Below are positions 34,651 to 43,553 of a DNA stretch of 64,000 bases, piece after piece. A program made the position numbers and the translations under genes. The notes beneath the pieces are model-generated. The model searched no databases. It saw only the letters and a list, made by a program, of their open reading frames with translations, and was not told the origin of the DNA. Numbering within the stretch: the stretch's first letter is position 1; every line of letters starts with the position of its first letter. This DNA comes from Sphingomonas sp. LM7 (lineage in GTDB: Bacteria; Pseudomonadota; Alphaproteobacteria; Sphingomonadales; Sphingomonadaceae), in assembly GCF_002002925.1 (NCBI RefSeq), contig NZ_CP019511.1, forward strand, positions 3,565,001 through 3,629,000. Reading direction: 5' to 3'.

Positions 34651-37600
34651 TCGCGCGGTTGATCCATTGGTCGGTGGCGAACAAGCTGTTCGTCGTGCTG
34701 GGGACGCTCGCGCTGGTCGCCGCCGGTTTCTGGGCGGTGCGCGCAACGCCGGTCGATGCGCTCCCCGATCTCTCCGACACGCAGGTGATCATCCGCACCA
34801 GCTATCCCGGGCAGGCACCGCAGATCGTCGAGAACCAGGTGACCTATCCGCTGGCGACGACGATGCTGTCGGTGCCCGGCGCGAAGACCGTGCGTGGCTA
34901 CAGCTTCTTCGGCGACAGCTTCGTCTATGTGATCTTCGAGGACGGCACCGACCTCTATTGGGCGCGCAGCCGCGTGCTCGAATATCTCAACCAGGTGCAG
35001 GGGCGCCTGCCCGAGACGGCGCGCAGCGCGATCGGCCCCGATGCCACGGGCGTCGGCTGGGTCTATGAATATGCGCTGGTCGACCGCACCGGCGGCCATG
35101 ACCTGTCGCAGCTCCGGTCCTTACAGGACTGGTTCCTGCGCTACGAATTGAAGAGCCTGCCCGGCGTCGCCGAGGTCGCGAGCATCGGCGGGATGGTCAA
35201 ACAGTATCAGGTGGTGCTCGATCCGGTGAAGCTCGCCGGCTACGGCGTCACCCATGCCCAGGCGGTCGAGGCGATCCGGCAAGCGAACCAGGAAGCCGGC
35301 GGCGCGGTCGTCGAACTGGCCGAGGCCGAATATATGGTCCGCGCCTCGGGTTACCTCAAATCGCTCGATGATTTCCGCGCGATTCCGCTGCGGACGGCGG
35401 CGGGCGGCGTGCCGGTGACGCTGGGCGACATCGCCACCATCCAGGTTGGGCCGGAGATGCGGCGCGGCATCGCCGAGCTCGACGGCGACGGCGAGGTCGC
35501 AGGCGGCGTGGTCATCCTGCGCTCGGGCGCGGATGCGCGGCAGACGATCGAGGCGGTGCGGAGCAAGCTTGAGGAGCTCAAGAAGAGCCTGCCGTCGGGC
35601 GTCGCGATCGTACCCACCTATGATCGCTCGCAGCTGATCGATGCGGCGATCGAGAACCTCACCCACAAGCTCGCCGAGGAGTTCGTCGTCGTCGCGATCG
35701 TCTGCGCGCTGTTCCTCTGGCACCTCCGCTCGGCGCTGGTAGCGATTGTGACCTTGCCGCTCGGGGTGCTCGCCGCCTTCGTCGTGATGCGGTTCCAGGG
35801 GGTCAACGCCAACATCATGTCGCTGGGCGGCATCGCGATCGCAGTCGGCGCGATGGTCGATGCGGCGATCGTGATGATCGAGAACGCGCACAAGGCTATC
35901 GAGCGCTGGGAGCATGCGCATCCGGGCGCTCGGCTCGACGGCGCGGAGCGCTGGCGGGTGATCACCCAGGCTGCGGTCGAGGTCGGCCCGGCGCTGTTCT
36001 TCAGCCTGCTGATCATCACCTTGTCGTTCGTGCCGGTGTTCACCCTGCAGGCACAGGAAGGCCGGCTGTTCGCGCCACTCGCTTTCACCAAGACCTATAC
36101 GATGGCGGCTGCCGCGATCCTGTCGGTGACTCTGGTCCCGGTGCTGATGGGCTGGCTGATCCGCGGGCGTATCCCGTCCGAGCGGGCCAATCCGATCAAC
36201 CGCGCGCTCACCGCGGTCTATCGGCCGGCGATCGACTGGGTGCTCAAACGACCCAAGGCAACGCTCGTCATCGCGGCACTCGTCTTCGCGACCACCGCCT
36301 GGCCCGCGTCGCGTCTCGGCGGCGAGTTCCTGCCGGCGATGAACGAAGGCGACCTGCTCTACATGCCTTCGGCGCTGCCGGGCCTGTCGGCGGCCAAGGC
36401 CTCCGAGCTGCTCCAGCAGACCGACCGGATGATCAAGTCGGTGCCCGAGGTGCAGAGCGTGTTCGGCAAGGCCGGGCGCGCCGAGACCGCGACCGATCCG
36501 GCGCCGCTCGAGATGTTCGAGACGACGATCCGCTTCAAGCCCCGCGACCAATGGCGGCCGGGCATGACCCCCGACCGCCTCGTCGACGCGCTCGACCGCG
36601 CGGTGAAGGTTCCCGGTCTTGCCAACATCTGGGTGCCGCCGATCCGCAACCGCATCGACATGCTCGCGACCGGCATCAAGAGCCCGATCGGGGTGAAGGT
36701 CTCGGGCAGCGATCTCGCCGAGCTCGACCGCATCGCGCGCGCCGTGGAAGGGGTGGCCAAGACCGTCCCGGGCGTCAGCTCGGCGCTGGCCGAGCGGCTC
36801 ACCGGCGGGCGCTACATCGACGTCGACATCGACCGCGCGGCGGCGGCCCGCTACGGCCTCAACATCGCCGACGTGCAGGCGATCGTCTCGGGCGCGATCG
36901 GCGGCGAGAATGTCGGCCAGACCGTCGAGGGGCTGGCGCGCTACCCGATCAACGTGCGCTACCCGCGCGAGCTGCGCGACAGCCCGGAAAAGCTGCGTGC
37001 GCTCCCCGTGCTCACCCCTTCGGGCCAGCAGATCACGCTCGGCACCGTGGCGCGCATCGCCGTGACCGACGGTCCACCAATGCTCAAGACCGAGAACGCG
37101 CGGCCGTCGAGCTGGGTCTATGTCGATGTGCGCGAGCGCGATCTCGCCTCGGTCGTGTCCGACTTGCGTGCGGCGGTGGCGCGGCAGGTCAGGCTCTCAC
37201 CCGGCGTGTCGATCGCCTATTCGGGGCAGTTCGAATATCTTGCACGCGCCATGGACCGGCTGATGCTGGTGGTCCCGGCGACGCTCGCGATCATCTTCCT
37301 GCTGCTGTACCTGATCTTCCGGCGGATCTCCGAGGCGGCGCTGATCATGGGGACGCTGCCGTTCGCGCTCACCGGCGGCTTCTGGATCCTCTATCTGCTC
37401 GGATACCATCAGTCGGTCGCGACGGTCGTGGGGTTCATCGCGCTCGCCGGCGTGACGGCCGAGTTCGGCGTGGTGATGCTGATCTATTTGAAGCATGCGC
37501 TCGAGGAACGCGGCGCCGATCCCGATGCCGCCCAGGTCGGGCAAGCTGTGCGCGAAGGCGCGCTGCTGCGGGTCCGGCCCAAGGCGATGACGGTGGCGGT

Positions 37601-37796
37601 GATCGTCGCGGGGCTGCTCCCAATCCTGATTGGCTCGGGTGCCGGCTCGGAAGTGATGCGCCGGATCGCCGCACCGATGATCGGCGGCATGCTGACGGCA
37701 CCTTTGCTGTCGATGTTCGTGATCCCCGCCGCGTACCTGCTGATGCGACGGCGGCGCGCGCGGCGCGAACCCCAACCCCAACCCGATCAACCATGA
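34647..37796 (+). CDS. cusA: CusA-like Ag(I)/Cu(I) HME-RND efflux pump
   Basis: A 1049-residue proton-driven inner membrane pump. The TM4 motif [16 protein letters not shown] is the HME4 (CusA) type, distinct from the CzcA motif earlier in the window. The N-terminal [20 protein letters not shown] and the periplasmic Met-containing cleft region [15 protein letters not shown] fit CusA. Start at 34647 by ATGA overlap with cusB. It works with CusC and CusB to expel monovalent metals. Confidence 0.95.
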   Translation: MIARLIHWSVANKLFVVLGTLALVAAGFWAVRATPVDALPDLSDTQVIIRTSYPGQAPQIVENQVTYPLATTMLSVPGAKTVRGYSFFGDSFVYVIFEDGTDLYWARSRVLEYLNQVQGRLPETARSAIGPDATGVGWVYEYALVDRTGGHDLSQLRSLQDWFLRYELKSLPGVAEVASIGGMVKQYQVVLDPVKLAGYGVTHAQAVEAIRQANQEAGGAVVELAEAEYMVRASGYLKSLDDFRAIPLRTAAGGVPVTLGDIATIQVGPEMRRGIAELDGDGEVAGGVVILRSGADARQTIEAVRSKLEELKKSLPSGVAIVPTYDRSQLIDAAIENLTHKLAEEFVVVAIVCALFLWHLRSALVAIVTLPLGVLAAFVVMRFQGVNANIMSLGGIAIAVGAMVDAAIVMIENAHKAIERWEHAHPGARLDGAERWRVITQAAVEVGPALFFSLLIITLSFVPVFTLQAQEGRLFAPLAFTKTYTMAAAAILSVTLVPVLMGWLIRGRIPSERANPINRALTAVYRPAIDWVLKRPKATLVIAALVFATTAWPASRLGGEFLPAMNEGDLLYMPSALPGLSAAKASELLQQTDRMIKSVPEVQSVFGKAGRAETATDPAPLEMFETTIRFKPRDQWRPGMTPDRLVDALDRAVKVPGLANIWVPPIRNRIDMLATGIKSPIGVKVSGSDLAELDRIARAVEGVAKTVPGVSSALAERLTGGRYIDVDIDRAAAARYGLNIADVQAIVSGAIGGENVGQTVEGLARYPINVRYPRELRDSPEKLRALPVLTPSGQQITLGTVARIAVTDGPPMLKTENARPSSWVYVDVRERDLASVVSDLRAAVARQVRLSPGVSIAYSGQFEYLARAMDRLMLVVPATLAIIFLLLYLIFRRISEAALIMGTLPFALTGGFWILYLLGYHQSVATVVGFIALAGVTAEFGVVMLIYLKHALEERGADPDAAQVGQAVREGALLRVRPKAMTVAVIVAGLLPILIGSGAGSEVMRRIAAPMIGGMLTAPLLSMFVIPAAYLLMRRRRARREPQPQPDQP

Positions 37797-37807
37797 AGGA
37801 GACCATG

Positions 37808-38197
37808 ATGAACCCTCTCTACGTGGCGAGCGCGCTCGTCCTCGCCGGCCTGCTGGCCGCCTGCGGCCAGCCCGAGTCCAACACCATTGCCCCGGCGAAC
37901 AGCGCGGCGCCGTCGGAGGCCGCCGCCATGGGGAACATGTCGGGCGACATGAGCAACATGGTGGTACCAGGCGCAATGACGGCCAAGGGGACCGGCACGG
38001 TCACGGCGATCGACAAGGCCGCGGGCACGATCACGCTCGACCACGGGCCGATTCCCGAGGCGAACTGGCCGGCGATGACGATGGGGTTCAAGGCCGCACC
38101 AGGCCTGACCGACAGCGTGAAGGTCGGCGACAAGGTCGCTTTCGATCTCAAGCTCGAGGGTGGCTCCGGTGAGATCACGGCGATCTCCAGGCAATGA
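37808..38197 (+). CDS. cusF: CusF-like periplasmic copper chaperone, lipoprotein
   Basis: A 129-residue protein with a lipoprotein signal (LVLAGLLAACGQ) and a CusF domain. The copper site region DHGPIPEANWPAMTMGFK provides the His, Met, Met and Trp ligands for Cu(I)/Ag(I). The start at 37808 was chosen because AAGGAG lies 6 nt before it; ATG at 37793 overlaps the cusA stop and lies upstream of that site. It is the last gene of the cusCBAF operon and hands metal to the pump. Confidence 0.9.
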   Translation: MNPLYVASALVLAGLLAACGQPESNTIAPANSAAPSEAAAMGNMSGDMSNMVVPGAMTAKGTGTVTAIDKAAGTITLDHGPIPEANWPAMTMGFKAAPGLTDSVKVGDKVAFDLKLEGGSGEITAISRQ

Positions 38198-38365
38198 TGC
38201 GGTCGCGCAGCGCGACGGCGTTGCGCGATCCGCCCGACGCGACGGCGCGCCATGGCAATCGTGGCGGTCTTTGGCGCGTCGGGTTCGGCGTACCCGAGCA
38301 AGCCGCCGTGAACGGCATTTCGCTCCTGTTTGCCTCGCGAAAGCGTGGCGTGGACGAAGCAGAGC

Positions 38366-38377
38366 CTGTATAGACAG
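38366..38377. promoter_or_regulatory. Candidate GntR/HutC operator
   Basis: The palindromic CTGTATAGACAG (CTGT and ACAG arms) ends 3 bp before the ATG of the GntR regulator gene. It resembles HutC/UTRA-type sites built on TGTATA-like half sites, so an autoregulatory role is plausible. No clear -35/-10 pair is visible next to it. Confidence 0.45.
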
Positions 38378-38380
38378 CTG

Positions 38381-39190
38381 ATGACAGCGACTGCGGCCAA
38401 ACGCACGGAATCGAAGGCGAGCAAGGCCGGGGAGACCGCCAGCACAGACGCTGGGGGCCATCGCTTGGCAAACCGCGTGGGCGATGCCCCGCTGTATGCG
38501 GCGATCAAGCTGTTCATCCGTGATGCGATAAAGGCAGGAGCGCTGCGGCCCGGCGAGCGGGTGCCCTCGGAAGCGGAACTGGTCTCGCGGTTCGGCGTGT
38601 CGCGGATGACGGCGAACCGCGCGCTTCGCGAGCTGCAGAGCGCCGGCGTGCTGGTGCGGCGCGCCGGGAGCGGGTCGTTCGTCGCCGAGCCGAAGCCGAT
38701 CGGTCACATGATCGAGATCCGCAACATCGCCGACGAGGTCCGCGCGCGCGGTCACGCCTATCGGGCAAGGGTCGTCCAGAACGAAGCAGTGAAGGCGGGC
38801 GCCGATACCGCGGCGCTGATGCGCGTGGCGGCCGGCACGCGCCTCTTCCATTCGATCATCGTCCATCATGAGGACGAATTCCCGATCCAGCTCGAAGAGC
38901 GCATCGTGCTGGCCTCGGCAGCGCCGGACTATGGGGACATGGATTTCACCCGCACCACGCCCAACGAATATCTCACGCGGATCGCACCGATCGAGCGCGT
39001 CGAGCATCGCGTCCGCGCAGCGATACCCGACGATCGGACCCGTGGCCTGCTGGGACTGGCAGACGGCGAGCCCGTCCTCGTGATGACCCGGCAGACCTGG
39101 AGCCGCGGCCGGCTCGTCTCGCATGCCTGGCTCACCCATCCGGCGAGCCGCTTCGAGCTCTCGGCCAGCTTCGCGGTGCCGAATGCCTGA
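38381..39190 (+). CDS. GntR-family regulator with UTRA domain (HutC-like)
   Basis: A 269-residue regulator. After a charged N-terminal extension comes a GntR winged HTH (LYAAIKLFIRDAIKAGALRP, VPSEAELVSRFGVSRMTANR, about 38-100), then a UTRA ligand domain with RLFHSIIVHHEDEFPIQLEE and a C-terminal SHAWLTHPASRFELS. The C-terminal pattern resembles HutC, which senses urocanate, but no hut genes are nearby. ATG at 38381 is preferred to an upstream TTG. The gene lies alone between cusF and convergent PepSY genes; its targets are unknown. Confidence 0.85.
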   Translation: MTATAAKRTESKASKAGETASTDAGGHRLANRVGDAPLYAAIKLFIRDAIKAGALRPGERVPSEAELVSRFGVSRMTANRALRELQSAGVLVRRAGSGSFVAEPKPIGHMIEIRNIADEVRARGHAYRARVVQNEAVKAGADTAALMRVAAGTRLFHSIIVHHEDEFPIQLEERIVLASAAPDYGDMDFTRTTPNEYLTRIAPIERVEHRVRAAIPDDRTRGLLGLADGEPVLVMTRQTWSRGRLVSHAWLTHPASRFELSASFAVPNA

Positions 39191-39193
39191 CTG

Positions 39194-39925
39194 CTAGAGC
39201 GAGGCGCCCGGCATGCGCCGGCGCCTGCGCAGCCAGCGGAAATCGGCGGCGCGAAAGCTCTTGAACAGGAGATAGAAGCCGGTTCCCGAGAGCCACAGCA
39301 CGCCGAAGGCGACGAAGATGATTAGCGGATGATTGAAGCTGGTCCGCGTCACATAATCCATGTTGTGGATCATCCAGAAGAAGTCCCAAGTCCGCCAGGT
39401 ATCGCCGCGCATGACGAGGAAGCGACCGGTCTCGGCGGAGACATAGGCGCTGCTGTTGGCCTCGTCGGCAAAGTTCACGCGCCACATCGGCCCGGCATGC
39501 TCGCGCGCCTCGAGATTGGGTTTGTCGAGCCGCACCACGTCCCGGACCGGCGCGTCACTGGCCATTGCAGCGGTCGCCTTGGCGGTCTCGGCATCGATCG
39601 CGATGCGGCGTCCGTCGGCCGCATCGACGAGCTGGACGCCTCTGGCCGTCCGCAACTCATAGACGGGGCGGCCGGCGAGATCGCGCAGCGTGAGGCCCGT
39701 GACCGAGCCGACGCCGGCAAGCCGCGACGGATCGACCAACGCTGTCTCAGCCGGCAGGGCATGCGCATGCGCGGCGGGCATGTCGTGGCCGCCAACCGCG
39801 TCCATGTCGAGCAGCGCCATTACAGAGCCGCTCAAGGCCCAGAGAAGGAATTGCAGTCCGAGGATCAGCCCGACCCATTTGTGGATGCGGCGGAAAAGCA
39901 GCGGCGAGAGGCGGATGCGCTTCAT
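39194..39925 (-). CDS. PepSY domain membrane protein
   Basis: A 243-residue protein with an N-terminal membrane helix (LFRRIHKWVGLILGLQFLLW), a periplasmic PepSY-like region (about 60-180) and a C-terminal helix (HPLIIFVAFGVLWLSGTGFY). Such proteins accompany TonB-dependent receptors and take part in siderophore or metal reduction/uptake. The start overlaps the stop of the second PepSY gene. It is convergent with the GntR gene, 3 bp apart. Confidence 0.82.
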   Translation of the reverse strand: MKRIRLSPLLFRRIHKWVGLILGLQFLLWALSGSVMALLDMDAVGGHDMPAAHAHALPAETALVDPSRLAGVGSVTGLTLRDLAGRPVYELRTARGVQLVDAADGRRIAIDAETAKATAAMASDAPVRDVVRLDKPNLEAREHAGPMWRVNFADEANSSAYVSAETGRFLVMRGDTWRTWDFFWMIHNMDYVTRTSFNHPLIIFVAFGVLWLSGTGFYLLFKSFRAADFRWLRRRRRMPGASL

Positions 39926-40641
39926 GCCGCTGCCTTCTTTTTCTTCTTGCGCCGGGGAAAGGCCCAGACCAGCAGCCAGGCGCCGCTCAGCGCCATGGCG
40001 AAGGCGCTCCAGGTTGCGACCCGAAGGAGCGGATTGTTGACGTCGGTGCGCGCGTCATAGTCCATGATGTGGAGCATCCAAGCGAAGTCGAAAATGCGCC
40101 AGAGATTGTGGCGCCGCGAGATCAGCTCGCCGGTTGCCGGCGACAGATAGAGCGTCGGGCGGTTCCAGCCTTCGAACTCGACCTGCCAAAAAGGCGGCTT
40201 GCGCGACTGCATCTCCTGCGGCGCCTGCGTCAGCAGACGCACCGACACGATGTCTCCGGTTCCGGTATAGATCCGCCGGGCGAGCAGGCGGATGTCCCGC
40301 TCGGTCGGCGGCGCGAGCCGCGCGCCCGTCCGCGCGTCGAACAATGTTAGCCCCGCAGGCGTCTGCGCGCGCCAGACGGGCCGGTCGAAATAGCGCTGGA
40401 GCCGCAGCTCCGAACTCTCCGGCGCCGCCGCCAAGATCCGCGCCGGCGGGACGATTTGGGTCAGATCGAAGGGCTGCGCCGCAGGGGCGCGAACGAGGTG
40501 GTCGCCATGGATCGTGTCGATATGGACGACCACCATGTAGAAGCCGGTGAGCGTCCACAGCACGACCTGGACCCCCACGAGCAGCGCCAGCCATTTGTGC
40601 GTGCGCCGTGCGACGAGCGGCCAGCGGATCTTGCCTGGCAT
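39922..40641 (-). CDS. PepSY domain membrane protein
   Basis: A 239-residue paralogue of the next gene downstream, with helix LVARRTHKWLALLVGVQVVL at the N-terminus, periplasmic PepSY domain (LYLSPATGELISRR) and C-terminal helix VATWSAFAMALSGAWLLVWA followed by a poly-lysine tail. The ATG at 40641 (GGGA four nt upstream) was chosen over 40680, which overlaps the upstream gene and has no ribosome site. With the upstream TonB-receptor remnant this is the usual receptor-PepSY-PepSY order. Confidence 0.8.
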   Translation of the reverse strand: MPGKIRWPLVARRTHKWLALLVGVQVVLWTLTGFYMVVVHIDTIHGDHLVRAPAAQPFDLTQIVPPARILAAAPESSELRLQRYFDRPVWRAQTPAGLTLFDARTGARLAPPTERDIRLLARRIYTGTGDIVSVRLLTQAPQEMQSRKPPFWQVEFEGWNRPTLYLSPATGELISRRHNLWRIFDFAWMLHIMDYDARTDVNNPLLRVATWSAFAMALSGAWLLVWAFPRRKKKKKAAA

Positions 40642-40654
40642 TGTCCCGTTCGCC

Positions 40655-41341
40655 TCAGAAGCCGGTACGGAAACCGACATAGAACCGGCGCCCGAGCAGG
40701 TCGTAGGTCATGGTGTCGGTGTTCGCATCGGTGAAGCTCTGGATGTACGGCGCCTTGCGGTCGAAGAGATTGTCGACGCCGAGCTGGAAGCGCGTGCGCT
40801 CGTTGATCTCGAAGGCGAGCTGCGCATTGTGATAGAACACATTCGGCGTGCTGTAGCCGATATCGCCGGGGGCCGCATTGAAGTCGGTGGCCTTGCCGAT
40901 CCACTGCGTCGACCAGGTCGCGCTGAAGCCGTCCTTGCGAGCGGTCACCACGCCGTAGCCGCGCCACTTGGGATAGCCGCCATTGCCGCCGCCGATGAAG
41001 CCGTCGAACGGAATGGGGTCTCCGCCGGGGAAAGGCAGCACAGCCGGATCGCGCTGGATCTTGTCCTCGGCGATATACCAATAGCCGGCAACGTCGGTCA
41101 GGTCCTCGTGGCTGACGACCACCAGCAGGTCGAAATCGGACTGGTATCCATTCTCAGGCTCGTCGACCCAATCGTCGCGCGCATAGCTGCCGAACAGGAT
41201 GATCTTGAGGATCTTGCCGTTTTTCTTCCACGGCTGCGTCGAGGTTGAGATCGCGTTGGTGAACTCGTCCATCAGCGTCTGGCGCACGCGCGCCAATTCG
41301 CTCTGTTGGGCTTCCGGAAGATGGTCGAGATCGACACGCAT
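40655..41341 (-). pseudogene. Chimeric gene: MNT nucleotidyltransferase start joined to TonB-receptor end
   Basis: An open frame of 228 codons made of two unrelated parts. Residues 1 to about 100 are the N-terminal half of a MNT-type nucleotidyltransferase (LKIILFGSYARDDW with the GS motif and SDFDLLVVV with catalytic Asp residues). From about 101 the sequence is the C-terminus of a TonB-dependent receptor beta-barrel (RTRFQLGVDNLFDRKAPYIQ, YDLLGRRFYVGFRTGF). The junction is near 41030-41045. It is best explained by deletion that fused two genes in frame; neither original function can survive. The receptor part sits directly before two PepSY genes, as in intact loci. Confidence 0.8.
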
Positions 41342-41372
41342 GGTCAAAGCCTAGCGGGGCGCGCGGTCATGC

Positions 41373-41570
41373 TCAACGCGCCGAATCATAATCGGCCAAA
41401 TGCCGGATCGCGCGCGCCAGGTGCGCCTCGACCTGCTGGACCGTCAGCCCGAGCCGACTTGCGATGTCCCGGTAATCGAGGTCGTCGAACCGGGCGAGCT
41501 CAAACACACGGCGGTCCGCTTCGGGCATACAGTCGAGCGCGCGGCGCAGGCGGATCAATTCGGACGTCAT
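41373..41570 (-). CDS. Sigma-70 region 4-like small protein
   Basis: A 65-residue protein consisting almost only of a sigma region 4 HTH: LDCMPEADRRVFELARFDDL then YRDIASRLGLTVQQVEAHLA. There is no region 2, so it cannot act as a complete sigma factor. It is either a remnant of an ECF sigma gene or a stand-alone DNA-binding regulator. It lies 31 bp upstream of the chimeric gene, next to a rearrangement point. The 183-bp gap before it (41571-41753) holds only GC-rich DNA with a CCGGCCGGGAGC element similar to one in the leaders at 46766 and 48098. Confidence 0.65.
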   Translation of the reverse strand: MTSELIRLRRALDCMPEADRRVFELARFDDLDYRDIASRLGLTVQQVEAHLARAIRHLADYDSAR

Positions 41571-41753
41571 GATCGATCTCCGTGTCGTGCCGGCCGGGAG
41601 CGGGCGGCAGGACCGTGCCGGGCCCGCGCACAGAGGCGGACCGCACCGGAAGGCCGGAATGCAGTGGAGGACGCGGCAGCATGCCGCGTTGCGGTCCGGC
41701 GGCGCGGGACCATAAGCGGTCCCGGCCGGTCACCGGCGGGTCGGAAGAGGCGA

Positions 41754-42680
41754 TCATCGCCGTCTCCGATCGATAACAGCGATCCCCGCCGCACGGGCCT
41801 TGTCGAACAGATTGTCCTGGATGCCCCCGCCCGGGAAAATGATGATGCCCCGCGGCATGGTCGCGAGCACCTTGTCGTTGCGCTTGAACGGTGCGGCTGC
41901 GCGGCTGTGCCTCGTGAAGTCGGGAGCGAAAGGGACCTGGGGGACATTGCGCTGCGCCGCCCAGAGCGCGGCGATCCGCTCGGCGCCGATGCGCGAGGCG
42001 CCGTGCAGCAGCACCATCCGCGGATTGCGGGAATGGACTTCGTCGAGGACCCGCCAGATTTCGCGGTGATCGTTGTAATCGGCACCGCCGCTTACGTAGA
42101 TCCGCTCGCCGGGGGGCAGCAGCAACTGGCTGTCGGTCCAGCGACGGCCGTTCACGAATTCGCGGCTCTCGATCACCGCGGCGGTCATCGCGCGGCGATT
42201 GAGCATCGAGCCCGAGCGCGGCAGCCAGGCCTTGCGGTAATAGTGCCGGAACTGCTCGGCGAAGGCGTCGCGAAAGGCTTCCATCGCGTCACGGCGCTCG
42301 ATCATGGTGCGCCCTTCGGCGATGAGCGTCTCGAGCTCGACTGACTTGACCTCGGAGCCGTCCTGCTCGCGCTGGAGGCGACGTTGGGCCTGTTCGTTGG
42401 CGTCGAGCTCGCGTTCGACCCGTTCGCCGGCGCGGTGGAATACATTGGTGAAGCCCCAGAGCAGGTCTTCCATGTCGGGCTCGAGCCTGGTGTCGGCGAG
42501 GCACGCCACCATCGCATCGAAGCTGTCGGCGGCCGCGGCCTCGACCAGGCGTCCTTCGGGCAAGGGCCGCGGGTCGAGATCGTCGTCGAAGGGCCTGCGT
42601 CCGTAGAGTTCAAGCTCCTGGAGCATGTCGGCCAGCGGCGATTGCCCGGCCGTGCCGTCGTCGGTGTGATCCAAGGTCAT
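41754..42680 (-). CDS. DUF2493 (SLOG-like) protein of mobile-element backbone
   Basis: A 308-residue protein. The C-terminal 120 residues form a DUF2493 domain with ERIYVSGGADYNDHREIWRV, the Rossmann-like MVLLHGASRIGAERIAALWA and GIIIFPGGGIQDNLFDKARA. The N-terminal part is charged and helical. DUF2493 belongs to the SLOG nucleotide-sensor superfamily, and such proteins are frequent on sphingomonad plasmids and integrative elements. The specific function is unknown. GGAGA lies 6 nt upstream of the ATG. Confidence 0.85.
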   Translation of the reverse strand: MTLDHTDDGTAGQSPLADMLQELELYGRRPFDDDLDPRPLPEGRLVEAAAADSFDAMVACLADTRLEPDMEDLLWGFTNVFHRAGERVERELDANEQAQRRLQREQDGSEVKSVELETLIAEGRTMIERRDAMEAFRDAFAEQFRHYYRKAWLPRSGSMLNRRAMTAAVIESREFVNGRRWTDSQLLLPPGERIYVSGGADYNDHREIWRVLDEVHSRNPRMVLLHGASRIGAERIAALWAAQRNVPQVPFAPDFTRHSRAAAPFKRNDKVLATMPRGIIIFPGGGIQDNLFDKARAAGIAVIDRRRR

Positions 42681-43047
42681 GTTGCGTCTCCGCTCTCGGC
42701 CGCGCCCTCGCGGCCTTCACGGCGACACGAGGCGGCATGCCGCCGCGGGCGGGCACCAGCGAAGCGTTCGGCGGCGCAGCCGACGAGGCCGAAGCGCAGC
42801 GAAGGACGGCGAAGCCCGGCTATTTTGGCTCGCGATGCAAAGCGGGCCTGGGCCCGCGGCGGAAAATAGCCGGGTGCAGCCGTTGCGCGCCCGTGCGGCA
42901 TGCCGATCCGTCGCCCTCTGGAAGGCCAGGCGCGGACTCCGGGAGCTGGGACACCGGCCGGAGACATGCCCGGATGACGCGATCCCAGGAACCGGGCCCG
43001 ACCTGCTTTCAGCCGCGGCTACGCCTCGGACCGAACCCGCGACTCCG
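42681..43047. other. Palindrome-rich non-coding stretch
   Basis: No convincing gene in these 367 bp; the open frames present lack start signals and family resemblance. It contains a long-armed inverted repeat, CCCGGCTATTTT at 42815-42826 and AAAATAGCCGGG at 42863-42874, enclosing a second perfect hairpin with GCGGGCC and GGCCCGC arms (42842-42857). Immediately upstream of the DUF2493 gene there is another hairpin with GGCCGCG/CGCGGCC arms. The DNA could hold a replication, transfer or partition site, but no known oriT or iteron set is recognisable. Confidence 0.5.
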
Positions 43048-43464
43048 CTACCGAGCCTCGCGGCACCTTCGTGCCAAGGTGCTGCCGTCGTCCCAGTCGG
43101 CGCGATATCGCGCCTGTCGGGTGCGAAGCTGCCAGCACGACAGATCGCCGACGGGTCCACGGACCAGCCCCAACGTCCTTCCATAGCGATCAGACCCGAT
43201 ACGCTCGATCGTCAGCCGCCCTGCCATTGCCCTGGCGAGACTGGCCCGACTCGCAAACGGATCGCCCGGCGCGCAGCGGCGGCCCTTCTGGCAGTGGCCC
43301 GGCATCTCGGGCGCGTCGATCCCAAGCAGACGGATGCGTTCGTGTCCGCACCGCAGCGTATCGCCATCGACAACGCGACAATTCCGCAGTGGCGCGCCGT
43401 CGCTGGCGGGTTGGGGCGCGGGTCCTGCCACCAGGATCAGGAGGAGGGAGCTAATCAGAGACAT
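43048..43464 (-). CDS. Secreted SNase-like (thermonuclease-family) nuclease
   Basis: A 138-residue protein with a signal peptide (SLISSLLLILVAGPAPQP) and a staphylococcal-nuclease-like OB fold. VVDGDTLRCGHERIRLLGI then DAPE, and later GSDRYGRTLG, cover the family's Asp/Arg/Glu/Arg catalytic positions. It probably cuts nucleic acids in the periplasm or outside the cell; TNase-family proteins are common on conjugative elements. A LexA box lies about 45 bp upstream of the start, so it may be induced by DNA damage. Confidence 0.82.
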   Translation of the reverse strand: MSLISSLLLILVAGPAPQPASDGAPLRNCRVVDGDTLRCGHERIRLLGIDAPEMPGHCQKGRRCAPGDPFASRASLARAMAGRLTIERIGSDRYGRTLGLVRGPVGDLSCWQLRTRQARYRADWDDGSTLARRCREAR

Positions 43465-43508
43465 GTGTTCTCTCGTCGGGAATGGCAGCCGCTACCAGAT
43501 TCGTCTTT

Positions 43509-43523
43509 GTTCGGGCAATGTTC
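43509..43523. promoter_or_regulatory. LexA (SOS) box upstream of nuclease gene
   Basis: GTTC-GGGCAAT-GTTC matches the alphaproteobacterial LexA consensus of two GTTC half-sites 7 bp apart. It stands 45-59 bp before the start of the SNase-like gene on the minus strand, in a good position to control it. Confidence 0.7.
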
Positions 43524-43553
43524 TATTCAGCGCGATAAGCTCAGGATCGTCGT

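Noticed and set aside
41571..41753. Third copy of the ParB/DUF932 leader
   Set aside because: It shares CCGGCCGGGAGC and a GGAGA-like end, but the outer stem does not form, so it is only weak similarity.
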